Shown here piece by piece: positions 7,844-15,461 of a stretch of 40,141 nucleotides of DNA (position 1 is its first letter; each line of letters begins with the position of its first letter). Source of the stretch: Caldifarciminota bacterium (GTDB lineage: Bacteria > Hydrothermota > Tepidihabitantia > SM23-42); NCBI GenBank assembly GCA_020355325.1, contig CP070664.1, positions 1,642,168 to 1,682,308 on the forward strand, written 5' to 3'. The translations under genes and the position numbers were made by a program. The notes under the pieces are model-generated. The model was not told where the DNA came from. It ran no database searches and was given only the letters and a program-made list of their open reading frames with translations.

Positions 7844-9143
7844 GAAGATTCTCTTTTACAATCCCACTATGACGCAGCGTCGGTTTATTCCTTTCGAAGC
7901 AATAAAAGGAAGTGCATTTTTCAGAAGACCTCATTATGATGCGATGCGTTTATCCTATCAGTCGAACGCTCATGAGTTTTTGTATTATGACGAAAATATT
8001 GAAGAAAAACCTGATTTTGCACCGGACCTCATCGTTGTTAATGTCCCATTAAATCTTGCTCGATATGTAGAATCGACAATCAAAAATAAATGGAATAAGA
8101 CCACAAAAATTTCCTTTGGTGTCTTCCCAACGTTATTTCCTAAATTAGCAAAGAAGTTTTCCAATGTTGTTGTCAACGGAGATATTGCTGCCATTTGGAG
8201 CAAAATCCTCAACGATTATCAGAACCACTGTCTCGCCCCGTTCTATAAATCAAGCGATCATACTGAATTCGATGTTGACCGTAGACTTGAGACGAAGTAC
8301 GGATTTACTCCGGTCTTCTCACAGCTGCGTACCTCTTTTGGCTGCCACTGTAAGCCCGAGCAGAAGAACTATTGTTATGAGAATGTTTTTCATAAAAAGT
8401 TTTCACGATGGAGTGCGAGCAGAATTGTCGATGAGATTTCGTGCATCAAAAGAAAAGTAATCTACGTGCTCGATGACGATTTTTTAGCGGATGTAGACTT
8501 TGCTATGAAAATATTAGAAAAGTGCTGGCGGTACAAGAAGATGTGGATATTCAAGACCACGAGCAATATTTTTGATTACCCTCATATATTACCGATGTTG
8601 CGTGATGATGGCGTTCGAATCATCTATCTCAACGAAGACTGGCTCGGTACTCATTTGCAAAAAAAAATTTATAGTAAAAATTTTATCAAGGAAAAGGCAC
8701 ATCAAGTGAGCATGATTCATAACTACCGAATTGCTGTTGGGATAAAACTGAGGCTCGGTTTTGAGGAAGAAGATTACAAATTCTATAAAAAACTACTAAA
8801 ATTCTTGGTGGGTATACGAGCAGATTTAATTGAAATCGCGGCGCAAACACCGCTGCCAAAAACGGCTACTTACAACCGATATAAGAAATATAACCAAGTC
8901 GTGAAAGATTTAACCCTCTATGACCAGTGGATGCCAGTTGTACGCCTTCCTGGAATCAATCCTCAGGCATTATATTCGTGGATGGAATGGTTACGTGACC
9001 GTTTTTATTCTTGGGACTCAATTCTTCTGCGAAACATTCTCGTATCTCCGAAGCTGGGCTTTTATAATACAGCGTTTTTCTATCTTATCCCTAATTTATC
9101 GTATCGAAATAATTTTTTAGAACGCGTCGGCTATCCACCGTAA
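7842..9143 (+). CDS. Radical SAM-like B12-binding-type protein with altered cysteine motif
   Basis: The 433-residue product resembles B12-binding radical SAM proteins in layout. The N-terminal Rossmann-like region (about 1-130) includes FYNP, APDLIVVNVP and FGVFPTLFP. A TIM-barrel-like region follows: TSFGCHC at 164-170, then RWSASRIVDEI, VLDDDFLAD (209-217) and GIKLRLGFEEED. In family members the first strand carries C-x3-C-x2-C for the 4Fe-4S cluster. Here the cysteines are C168, C170 and C178 (C-x1-C-x7-C), so cluster binding is doubtful or altered. The cobalamin motif DxHxxG is not seen. It is last in the ispD-dxr-rseP run, starting 30 nt after rseP behind two hairpins. Function unknown; it may be a degenerate or divergent member. 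Confidence 0.6.
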   Translation: MKILFYNPTMTQRRFIPFEAIKGSAFFRRPHYDAMRLSYQSNAHEFLYYDENIEEKPDFAPDLIVVNVPLNLARYVESTIKNKWNKTTKISFGVFPTLFPKLAKKFSNVVVNGDIAAIWSKILNDYQNHCLAPFYKSSDHTEFDVDRRLETKYGFTPVFSQLRTSFGCHCKPEQKNYCYENVFHKKFSRWSASRIVDEISCIKRKVIYVLDDDFLADVDFAMKILEKCWRYKKMWIFKTTSNIFDYPHILPMLRDDGVRIIYLNEDWLGTHLQKKIYSKNFIKEKAHQVSMIHNYRIAVGIKLRLGFEEEDYKFYKKLLKFLVGIRADLIEIAAQTPLPKTATYNRYKKYNQVVKDLTLYDQWMPVVRLPGINPQALYSWMEWLRDRFYSWDSILLRNILVSPKLGFYNTAFFYLIPNLSYRNNFLERVGYPP

Positions 9144-9363
9144 AATTAAAGTTTTTCGTTAAAAGTTATACGGCAACGATGCCCGCCCCGTATGGTAAAT
9201 ATCGTTTGTCGTCTTTTTTATTTTGTGCCGAATAACGAAGCCATGAGACGATACGGGCTGCTACGCCGTACAACGTACAACTACACCATGTAAGAATGAT
9301 CCCCCAATTCGCAAAATCTGTACGCGCACTGTACAGGTTTTCAGAATAACTAAAATTACACTG
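9144..9363 (+). repeat. Intergenic region with degenerate dispersed repeat (CGATACGGGCTGC family)
   Basis: No gene is seen. GACGATACGGGCTGCT at 9247-9262 and an upstream GTTATACGGC near 9168 also occur in the spacers at 10081-10204 and 22790-22990. CTGTAC/GTACAG (9318-9336) is a short hairpin followed by GTTTTC, a weak terminator candidate. Confidence 0.5.
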
Positions 9364-10080
9364 TCACTTAAGGCCGAGGTATTTATGAATTTGAGGAATG
9401 ATTCTTACCTCGTCGAGCCGAGTGAGAAACTTTCGTTGTATATCTAAAATATTGGGGATTGTGTGTCCGAAAACTGGTTGAAGTACGAGGGGTATGCTTT
9501 TGTCTACCCTCTCGATGATTGCACACGTTTTGTCAATTTCGTCTTGTGAGATATTCTCATCGATAACAATTTTCACAAATACGTCTTTTGTCGACGCGAC
9601 TTTTAAACACTGCTCATGTTCTGCCCACAACGCGGGCAGCCTCGTCGCCGATGGAATTTTAAAATCCAGGGCGATGGTGTCGATGTATTGCAGCACCTGC
9701 TGTAGCTTGTCAGGCAATGTGCCATTCGTGTCCAGGTATAATTCTTTCCCGATGTCGTTAAGGTGCAGACAGAGTTCATGAAGAAAGTCTGTCTGTAACA
9801 GTGGCTCACCACCAGTGATTGCAACGACATGCTCAGACATCTTATCGACTAACGCCGTAACGCCGATTGGGTTATCGAATGTCTTCCCTCCATACAAAAA
9901 AGGACCTGTATTTCTTTGTGTTTCTGGTGTATCACAATAGGAGCAGGACAGGTTACAACCATAGAATCGTATAAATGTTTGTCGCTCTCCTAATCGTATG
10001 CCTTCTCCCTGAATAGAGGTGAAAACCTCTCGAACGAAACCCGTCATGTTATATGACAATCGTTTTTTGTTTTTAGGCAT
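9364..10080 (-). CDS. queE: 7-carboxy-7-deazaguanine synthase QueE (radical SAM)
   Basis: QueE converts 6-carboxy-tetrahydropterin to 7-carboxy-7-deazaguanine in the queuosine/7-deazapurine pathway. The protein has FTSIQGEG, the canonical cluster motif C-x3-C-x2-C in YGCNLSCSYCDTPET, and AITGGEPLLQ. It also has LDTNGTLP, ALDFKIPS and VLQPVFG near the C-terminus. At 238 residues it is typical. Start is uncertain: ATG 10080 has no Shine-Dalgarno, and the internal ATG 10047 (MTGFVREVFTSIQGEG) matches usual family N-termini better. It lies 124 nt after the DUF366 gene. QueC and QueD are not in the window. Closely related radical SAM 7-deazaguanine enzymes for DNA modification are a lesser alternative. 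Confidence 0.88.
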   Translation of the reverse strand: MPKNKKRLSYNMTGFVREVFTSIQGEGIRLGERQTFIRFYGCNLSCSYCDTPETQRNTGPFLYGGKTFDNPIGVTALVDKMSEHVVAITGGEPLLQTDFLHELCLHLNDIGKELYLDTNGTLPDKLQQVLQYIDTIALDFKIPSATRLPALWAEHEQCLKVASTKDVFVKIVIDENISQDEIDKTCAIIERVDKSIPLVLQPVFGHTIPNILDIQRKFLTRLDEVRIIPQIHKYLGLK

Positions 10081-10204
10081 GAAATTTCGTGCCGTTATAA
10101 GGTATCGTTTAACTGTTAACTAATTTAAAACCCATAAACGTCAAACGAATTACGATACGGGTAGCGATGACGTATAACGATTACCTAAGAACCATGAGTT
10201 GTGG
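10081..10204. repeat. Spacer with CGATACGGG-family repeat
   Basis: TACGATACGGGTAGC at 10151-10165, preceded by AAACGAAT, closely matches the copy at 22963-22979 and resembles the copy at 9247-9262. CGTATAACGATTA follows. No reading frame or clear promoter is seen. Confidence 0.45.
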
Positions 10205-10762
10205 TCACTGCACCCACTTCACCTTACATCGTGCTGTAGTAATTTTGTCTATTTCTTTCGTGTATCTATCCATAACAAGATTAGCAAATTCATAAGGGTC
10301 GATTGTGTAATCGCGCAGTCCTTTTGTTTTTACAGGGGTGTTGATTGACGTAATATTGATACCGAAATGAATAAGAGAAGATATGGGTGTTACTGTCGCA
10401 ACTGATATAGAAAGCTTCGCATTTTCATCATATAAATCGCTATTCACTCTTCGGACTACGAGTCGCCCAATACTGTCATTGATTATATCCTTTATGATAT
10501 CGGCAAGGAGTAGTTGTCTCAAAACTGCCTTCTCGAGATCGGTATCGTGGTGTTCGACAATGAAGTGCAGCATCGATTCAGAGTAGATTGCTCTCCCAGC
10601 CTTTAAATCCTCAATATCGACCATCGCCTTTAATTTTACGTCACACATACCACAGAAGGCAATGATTGAATCTCCAACAATACCGCAGGTCGTATAAGCA
10701 AAATTGCTCTGCAACTGCTCGCCCGTGTACATTATCTCATCTTTAACGAGACGATACTTCAT
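10205..10762 (-). CDS. DUF366 family protein
   Basis: The 185-residue protein matches my recollection of DUF366 (COG2029). Features are YTGEQLQSNFAY near the N-terminus, IVGDSIIAFCG, MVDIEDLKAG, MLHFIVEHHDTDLEKAVLRQ and LSISVATVTPISSLIHFGIN, ending with INTPVKTKGLRDY. No signal peptide or membrane helix is visible, so it is cytoplasmic. Biochemical function is not established. It starts within the stop of the TPR gene (ATGA overlap) and is followed by queE after 124 nt. The adjacency to a deazapurine enzyme is suggestive but may be accidental. An alternative is a generic conserved hypothetical. Confidence 0.7.
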   Translation of the reverse strand: MKYRLVKDEIMYTGEQLQSNFAYTTCGIVGDSIIAFCGMCDVKLKAMVDIEDLKAGRAIYSESMLHFIVEHHDTDLEKAVLRQLLLADIIKDIINDSIGRLVVRRVNSDLYDENAKLSISVATVTPISSLIHFGINITSINTPVKTKGLRDYTIDPYEFANLVMDRYTKEIDKITTARCKVKWVQ

Positions 10763-11016
10763 TCTTCTATCAACCTATCAAGATGTTCTTGGGCAGATGC
10801 GAAATGAGGATCTAACTTGAGGGCTAATCTAAATGCTTGGCGCGCCTCATTATTTTCGTTGAGCGCCTCATACGCAATACCTAAATTATAGTACAGTTTC
10901 GGCTCAGTTTTTTTAATCTTCTCGGCCTTTTTCAACACCTTAATCGCCTCATCAAATTTTTGACTCAGAATATAGAAATCGCTCAGTTCGATCAAATCTG
11001 TATACTTATCGTTCAT
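10759..11016 (-). CDS. Small TPR-repeat protein
   Basis: The 85-residue protein consists of about two tetratricopeptide repeats. The best is AEKIKKTEPKLYYNLGIAYEALNENNEARQAF shortened here to its motif: YYNLGIAYEAL followed by ARQAFRLALKLDP. It is cytoplasmic with no signal sequence. It overlaps trkA upstream and the DUF366 gene downstream, each by 4 nt (ATGA), so the three are translated as a coupled unit. TPR modules mediate protein contacts; a partner within this operon is plausible but unproven. Too short to be a stand-alone scaffold of known type. Confidence 0.75.
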   Translation of the reverse strand: MNDKYTDLIELSDFYILSQKFDEAIKVLKKAEKIKKTEPKLYYNLGIAYEALNENNEARQAFRLALKLDPHFASAQEHLDRLIEE

Positions 11017-11699
11017 AATTTTTGGACTTTGTCAACGTCCTCGTTCTTTCCAAGCAGAATAAGAATGTCGCCAGAGATTAACTCGTCACCGCCACCTGGA
11101 CCGATAATAATTTCGTCCTTAAAATCCGTCGTACCATCAGATTTGGAATACGGTACCTTTCTCTTAATCGCAATGACACTGACCTTATGCTTGTCTCTCA
11201 ATTTTAATTCACGCAAGGTCATGTTGACGAGCTTTTTGGGTACGACCATTTCGACAATGCCGTACTCTTTTGACAACTCAATGAAATCGAATATTTTGGG
11301 ACTTGCCAAACTTTCTGCAAGTTTCTCTGCCATTTCGCGTTCAGGAAATACAATCCTATCGGCACCAACTTTTTTAAGTATCTTAGAGTGTATCTCGCTT
11401 TTTGCCTTAACGATGACATGCTTTAACCCGAGTTCTTTGAGCGCCAATGTTATCATGATGCTATCCTCAACGGTTTCCCCCATGCTCACGATCGCGGTAT
11501 CAAAATCAGCGATGCCCAATTCTCTTAAAGCCTTATCATCGGTTGCATCCATAACGATTGCCTGTGATACTACGCCTTCCATTTCTTTTACACGATCCTC
11601 GTCTCTATCAACTGCCAGAACTTCAAAATTCTTCCCACTGAGAGCACGAGCAATACTCGAACCAAAACGGCCTAATCCAATGACGACAAATTGTTTCAT
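11013..11699 (-). CDS. Potassium channel regulatory subunit, TrkA/KtrA family
   Basis: The product is a single-RCK regulator of K+ uptake channels of the KtrA/TrkA type. The N-terminal Rossmann RCK_N domain (about 1-135) has the nucleotide motif GLGRFG and the strand-end acidic VDRDEDRV. It also contains MDATDDKALRELGI. The C-terminal RCK_C domain (about 140-228) ends with SGDILILLGKNEDVDKV. The frame opens at TTG 11702, but ATG 11699 is preferred because AGGAGG lies five bases upstream. No TrkH/KtrB channel gene is in the window, so the partner must be elsewhere. It directly follows leuD1: the continuation of that frame ends 13 nt before this start. Confidence 0.88.
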   Translation of the reverse strand: MKQFVVIGLGRFGSSIARALSGKNFEVLAVDRDEDRVKEMEGVVSQAIVMDATDDKALRELGIADFDTAIVSMGETVEDSIMITLALKELGLKHVIVKAKSEIHSKILKKVGADRIVFPEREMAEKLAESLASPKIFDFIELSKEYGIVEMVVPKKLVNMTLRELKLRDKHKVSVIAIKRKVPYSKSDGTTDFKDEIIIGPGGGDELISGDILILLGKNEDVDKVQKL

Positions 11700-11712
11700 C
11701 AATTCCTCCTCA

Positions 11713-11793
11713 TTATTTCTCAGTTCCTAATTTTTTTCTTAAATATGGAATGAAACCTCCTCTTTTTATGATTTCCAAAATAAAGGGAGGTCA
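11713..11793 (-). other. In-frame continuation of leuD1 beyond TGA (missing C-terminus)
   Basis: After AAA-TGA-CCT the same frame stays open for 25 codons to TAA at 11713-11715. It encodes PPFILEIIKRGGFIPYL then RKKLGTEK. This matches the standard LeuD C-terminus (PPF-LEI--AGGLIPYLKKKLG) and parallels [18 protein letters not shown] in the second LeuD of this window. Together the two parts give about 169 residues, the normal family length. The base after TGA is C, a context known to favour readthrough. Confidence 0.85.
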
Positions 11794-12219
11794 TTTTGCG
11801 GCCTGTATCACTTCATTGGTTTTCATATTTTTTATTATACCTGTTTCTAAATCGATTTCAATGTCATCGTGATGGTCTATTTTCTGACAGACATTGGCAG
11901 CAACGAAAACAGGGAGTCCTAGATTTATTGCATTTCTATAAAAAATGCGGGCACATGATTCGACAATAATGGCGCTGATTCCGAAATATTTTAAACACGT
12001 CGCTGCCTGCTCACGCGAAGAGCCACAACCAAAATTTTTTCCTGCAACAATAATATCGCCCGGTTTTGCATTTGTGAGAAATTCAGGATACACGGCCTCA
12101 AAACAGTGTTTTGCCATCTCTTCACGGTCTGTCGTAATCGAGAGATATTTCCCAGGATAGATGACATCAGTATTGATGTTGTCACCGAACTTATAGACCC
12201 TTCCTGTGATCGAGGCCAT
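11791..12219 (-). CDS. Aconitase/isopropylmalate dehydratase small subunit (LeuD-like 1), ending at an in-frame TGA
   Basis: The swivel-domain small subunit pairs with the large subunit upstream to form a 4Fe-4S hydro-lyase. Seen are FGDNINTDVIYPGKYLS, the substrate loop [37 protein letters not shown] and VIQAAK before the stop. The loop reads neither YLRT (homoaconitase) nor YLVY (isopropylmalate type), so substrate cannot be assigned. I choose ATG 12219 because GGAG sits eight bases upstream; ATG 12225 and GTG 12228 are also possible. At about 143 residues it lacks the family's last 25 or so. The same frame encodes them after the TGA (11713-11790). The TGA is either a disabling mutation, a readthrough site or a sequencing error. 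Confidence 0.85.
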   Translation of the reverse strand: MASITGRVYKFGDNINTDVIYPGKYLSITTDREEMAKHCFEAVYPEFLTNAKPGDIIVAGKNFGCGSSREQAATCLKYFGISAIIVESCARIFYRNAINLGLPVFVAANVCQKIDHHDDIEIDLETGIIKNMKTNEVIQAAK

Positions 12220-12224
12220 AGCCA

Positions 12225-13472
12225 TCACTCCGTTTCTGGAGCCGTGATTTCTCCAGTGAGTGCAGAAAATGCGACCGTTGCCGGTGACGCAAGATAGACA
12301 AAAGAATCCGGACTGCCCATTCTTCCCTTAAAGTTTCGATTTGTCGTTGCGACACAGACCTCCCCTGGTGCAAGTAACCCCTGATGTGCACCAAGGCACG
12401 GACCACAGCCAGGATTCAACACCAATCCTCCTGCCTTGACAAAAATCTCGATATACCCCTGTTTAATTGCTTGGAGGTACACTTTTCGGGAGGCTGGAAT
12501 TACCAGAAGCCGTACATCAGGATGAACTTTTTTATGTTCTACAATCTCCGCTGCCACCGCGAGGTCTTCGAGCCGTCCGTTCGTACATGAACCGATCAGC
12601 GCCTGATGAATTTTAATACCAGCGACATCTTTTACCGGTTTTACATTATCGACTGCATGAGGACAGGCAATCTGAGGTTCTAAGTTTGTGACATCGATAG
12701 GCAGCTCTTTTATGTATTGAGCATTCTCGTCAGGGACGATGACCTCAAATTTTTTATTCGTATGTTCCTTGACATACGAAATCGTCTTTTCATCCGGGAG
12801 TACAAACGCTACCTTCGCACCCATCTCCATGCAAAGATTAGATAAAACCATTCGTGAGGCAATGCTCATAGTATGAATCGTTTCGCCACAAAACTCAACG
12901 GCTTTATAGTCTGCACCATCGGCTCCCAGCATACCGATAATGTGTAGTATCAAATCTTTAGCGGACACGTGATGCTGAAGCGATCCATTCACGGTTATCT
13001 TTATTGATTCCGGTGCCTTAAACCATAATTCACCCGTCGCCCATACACCCGACATCTCGGTAGCACCAATACCAGTGGCAAAGGTTCCAAAAGCACCATG
13101 AGTCGTTGTATGAGAATCTGTACCGACGAGCACTTCACCAGGACGACAAAGACCAAACTCAGGAAGAATTTGGTGACAGATCCCCTCTTTCATATCGTAA
13201 AAGTGTGTGATACCCTGCTCCTTAACAAATTCTCTCAAGCGCTTATGAGTCGCAGCACTCTTTTCGCTCTCTGCAGGTATCCGATGGTCAAATAAGATGA
13301 CGATTTTGTCTCTATCCCATACATGTCGAACGCCAATCTCACGAAATGATCGGAGCACGACATCGGCGTTCTCATGAGACATGGCGACATCGATCTTTGC
13401 CATCACGATGTCGTTTGGAACTACCTTCTTTTTCCCTGAAGCCTTGGCCAAAATTTTCTCAGCAATAGTCAT
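12225..13472 (-). CDS. Aconitase-superfamily large subunit 1 (LeuC-like hydro-lyase)
   Basis: The 415-residue protein is a LeuC-type large subunit carrying the 4Fe-4S cluster. Its cysteines are C296 in GSCTNGR and C356/C359 in NPGCGPCLG. Other family motifs are GICHQILPEFG, GTDSHTTTHGAFG, FATGIGATEM and ACPHAVDNV. It would dehydrate and rehydrate a 2-hydroxy-acid such as 3-isopropylmalate, (homo)citrate/isocitrate or methylmalate. The intact GICHQ and CGPC make it the more canonical of the two large subunits here. Its stop overlaps leuD1, its small subunit. No leuA or leuB is nearby; the neighbours are citrate-related, so aconitase-like activity is possible. Start ATG 13472 follows a repeat-derived leader with no clear ribosome site. 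Confidence 0.9.
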   Translation of the reverse strand: MTIAEKILAKASGKKKVVPNDIVMAKIDVAMSHENADVVLRSFREIGVRHVWDRDKIVILFDHRIPAESEKSAATHKRLREFVKEQGITHFYDMKEGICHQILPEFGLCRPGEVLVGTDSHTTTHGAFGTFATGIGATEMSGVWATGELWFKAPESIKITVNGSLQHHVSAKDLILHIIGMLGADGADYKAVEFCGETIHTMSIASRMVLSNLCMEMGAKVAFVLPDEKTISYVKEHTNKKFEVIVPDENAQYIKELPIDVTNLEPQIACPHAVDNVKPVKDVAGIKIHQALIGSCTNGRLEDLAVAAEIVEHKKVHPDVRLLVIPASRKVYLQAIKQGYIEIFVKAGGLVLNPGCGPCLGAHQGLLAPGEVCVATTNRNFKGRMGSPDSFVYLASPATVAFSALTGEITAPETE

Positions 13473-13584
13473 GGCTTCGCCACGCAGATAACCGCGGATA
13501 TTGACGCGGATTTACACAGATAACTGTATCGTATTCGCATTTCGTACTTAGTACTCGTTAATTTGGCGTTTGACATTTGTCATT
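13473..13584 (-). repeat. Mosaic intergenic repeat upstream of leuC1
   Basis: Read on the minus strand, a CAAAT-rich part (GACAAATGTCAAACGCCAAAT) begins directly after the citryl-CoA-lyase-like stop codon. It is followed by TACGAAATGCGAATACGATAC, then TTATCTGTGTAAATCCGCG and ATATCCGCGGTTATCTGCG. The same three-part order occurs upstream of leuC2 (19088-19223). Confidence 0.65.
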
Positions 13585-14343
13585 TCATAGGTTCCGTTCC
13601 CATGGTCCGTCATATTCGGTCTCCTGTGTGCACATGCGACGCATTGGCTTCTGTGTCGTCATTTCTTCATACACATGTGCGATCAAACCAGCAGTGCGAC
13701 CCAGTAAAAAGAATGCCTTTCCAAGCCGCCAATCGAACTCCATATCAGAAATGACTGCGGCAATAGCACCATCGACATTGATGGGCAATGCTCTCTTTTT
13801 TGCAAACTCAGCCTCAAGAGCACGCATGAGTTTAATATGATCGCTGGTGATGTGCAATTGAGCCGCCAGGTCAAAGAGTCTCTCCGTACGAGGGTCTTTG
13901 TCATGAATGCGATGACCAAAGCCAGGCATACGCTTTTCTTCTGCCTTCAGCGTTTCTAACAGCCTCTGGGCAGTCTGATCAAAATTCCATTTATTTTCGT
14001 GCATCAATTTTACCCATTGCTGTAAAATTCTAGCACCTTCCTCTATCGCACCCCCATGTACGTCTCCAACTGCCAGGACGCCTGCAGCAACCGCGGTTGG
14101 CAGAGGGACACCCGCCGATGCTACAATTCTGGCTGCGTGGGTCGATGGCGGTGTGACACCATGATCGATCGAAGAAGTAATAAGTGCATCGATCATCGCT
14201 GACTCTTTTTTATCAGGCATCCTCCCTTTGATGAGCAGAAAAAAAACGTGAGTAAAAGGAACTGTACCAATCAAATCCTCCTGCCGATAACCACGGGTCA
14301 CGATATGATTTGGCTCAATCTTGGATATGCTTGACTTCCACAT
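13585..14343 (-). CDS. Citryl-CoA lyase / short citrate synthase homologue
   Basis: The 252-residue protein is a citrate-synthase-fold enzyme about 120 residues shorter than citrate synthase, lacking the N-terminal helices. The three catalytic residues are kept: His96 in GDVHGGA, His144 in PGFGHRIH and Asp191 in INVDGA. LGRTAGLIAHVYEE follows. The C-terminal KPMRR and EYDGPWER are as in proteins annotated citryl-CoA lyase. In Hydrogenobacter, citryl-CoA lyase of about 30 kDa splits citryl-CoA to acetyl-CoA and oxaloacetate after a SucCD-like citryl-CoA synthetase. Here SucD- and SucC-like genes lie immediately upstream in the same direction. GGAGG eight bases before ATG 14343 supports the start. 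Alternatives are another acyl-CoA lyase or a minimal citrate synthase. Confidence 0.82.
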   Translation of the reverse strand: MWKSSISKIEPNHIVTRGYRQEDLIGTVPFTHVFFLLIKGRMPDKKESAMIDALITSSIDHGVTPPSTHAARIVASAGVPLPTAVAAGVLAVGDVHGGAIEEGARILQQWVKLMHENKWNFDQTAQRLLETLKAEEKRMPGFGHRIHDKDPRTERLFDLAAQLHITSDHIKLMRALEAEFAKKRALPINVDGAIAAVISDMEFDWRLGKAFFLLGRTAGLIAHVYEEMTTQKPMRRMCTQETEYDGPWERNL

Positions 14344-14360
14344 ATATCTTTCCTCCCTCA

Positions 14361-14500
14361 GGGCTCAAAGAGGGCAACAGATGGCTTAGAGAAGGCAATC
14401 AAGGGCTTTATTGTATCAATGCCTTGTCGTTTGCAGCCTTTCACCACCTTCTCCTTTTATAGCCCTCTCCTGCCATCTTCACCCTTCTTATGCCTTCTTA
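14361..14500 (-). repeat. Two inverted arms of degenerate 10-11-bp repeats between the sucD-like and lyase genes
   Basis: On the minus strand, units GAAGGCATAA, GAAGGGTGAA, GATGGCAGGA and GAGGGCTATA follow each other around the sucD-like stop codon. Further on come complementary units GCCTTCTCTAA, GCCATCTGTT and GCCCTCTTTGA. Because units occur in the same order in both arms, different units can pair in mutually exclusive ways. The second arm ends just before the lyase ribosome site GGGAGGAAAG. Confidence 0.6.
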
Positions 14501-15366
14501 CTTATAGCTTTTTTCACCAATTCCGGGATCTCGCTCAGGGTTTCGGCAATAATCGCGCCATTCGATCGCAATGCATCAATCTTACTCTGTGCAGTACCCA
14601 TACTCCCTTCGATAATTGCTCCAGCATGACCGAGTCTCTTACCCGCTGGTGCTGCTTTACCTGCTATGTATGCGATTACTGGTATCGACATTTCTCTGAT
14701 GTAGGGAGCCGCGATTTCCTCATACACACCACCAATCTCACCGGCCATCACCACTGCGTCGGTCTCCTCGTCTGCTTCGAAAAGTTGCAAAATGTCCTCA
14801 AAGTTTGCTCCCAATATCGGGTCACCGCCGAGCCCAACTGACGTTGACTCCCCAAAACCAGCGAGGTTTAAAGAGTTTGCGAGATAGTACGTAACGGCGC
14901 CACTCCGTGCTACAGTTCCAATGCGGCCTGGCTGAAACGTGATCTTTGGAAGCATCCCGACGAGTGACTTTTCAGGCGAGATAAGACCAGGTGTATTGCC
15001 ACCAATAACCAAGACATTTTTTTCTTGTGCAACCTGACGTACACAGAGCATATCATGGATTGGTATACGTTCAGTGATAACAACGACTGTCTTGATTCCC
15101 GAATCAATCGCCTCCAAGATAGCATCCTTAGCAAATCTCGGTGGTACCCAAACACTTGAAACTGTAGCATCAGGATGTTCACTCATGCATTCATGTAGTG
15201 TGTCATAGACTCGCACCCCTTCAACCTCCTGTCCTCCTTTGCCTGGAGTTACACCACCGACAATCTTCGTTCCATATTCAAGCATGAACTTCGTATGGAG
15301 CGATGCATTTTTTCCGGTAATCCCTTGAATAATTGTGCTGGTGTTCTCACCAATAATTATTGCCAT
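14488..15366 (-). CDS. SucD-like CoA ligase alpha subunit (succinyl-CoA or citryl-CoA synthetase)
   Basis: The 292-residue protein is the alpha subunit of an ADP-forming acyl-CoA synthetase. It has the CoA-binding Rossmann region GITGKNASLH and GGVTPGKGG. It also has VITERIP, SRSGAVTY near 154, GLGGDPILG, GEIGG (Glu210) and the phosphohistidine in GHAGAII (His247). The usual GPNxPG reads GGNTPG at 122-127, a small departure close to the active site. Succinyl-CoA synthetase is the default assignment. The adjoining citryl-CoA-lyase-like gene makes a citryl-CoA synthetase small subunit (CcsB type) a real alternative that this sequence alone cannot decide. Gap to the beta-subunit gene is 95 nt. 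No clear ribosome site precedes ATG 15366. Confidence 0.88.
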   Translation of the reverse strand: MAIIIGENTSTIIQGITGKNASLHTKFMLEYGTKIVGGVTPGKGGQEVEGVRVYDTLHECMSEHPDATVSSVWVPPRFAKDAILEAIDSGIKTVVVITERIPIHDMLCVRQVAQEKNVLVIGGNTPGLISPEKSLVGMLPKITFQPGRIGTVARSGAVTYYLANSLNLAGFGESTSVGLGGDPILGANFEDILQLFEADEETDAVVMAGEIGGVYEEIAAPYIREMSIPVIAYIAGKAAPAGKRLGHAGAIIEGSMGTAQSKIDALRSNGAIIAETLSEIPELVKKAISKKA

Positions 15367-15461
15367 AACTGTCTGTGTCCTTCTATGTGTACACCCGCAA
15401 TATAAGCCTCATGCGTGCAATCTATAGAGTACGGTAATAAGATTAACATTCCCTCACAGGA

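Noticed and set aside
11791-11793. Alternative genetic code (TGA read as an amino acid) to explain leuD1
   Set aside because: TGA ends many intact genes here, including ispD, trkA, the murU-like gene and leuC1, at expected positions, so a genome-wide reassignment is unlikely.
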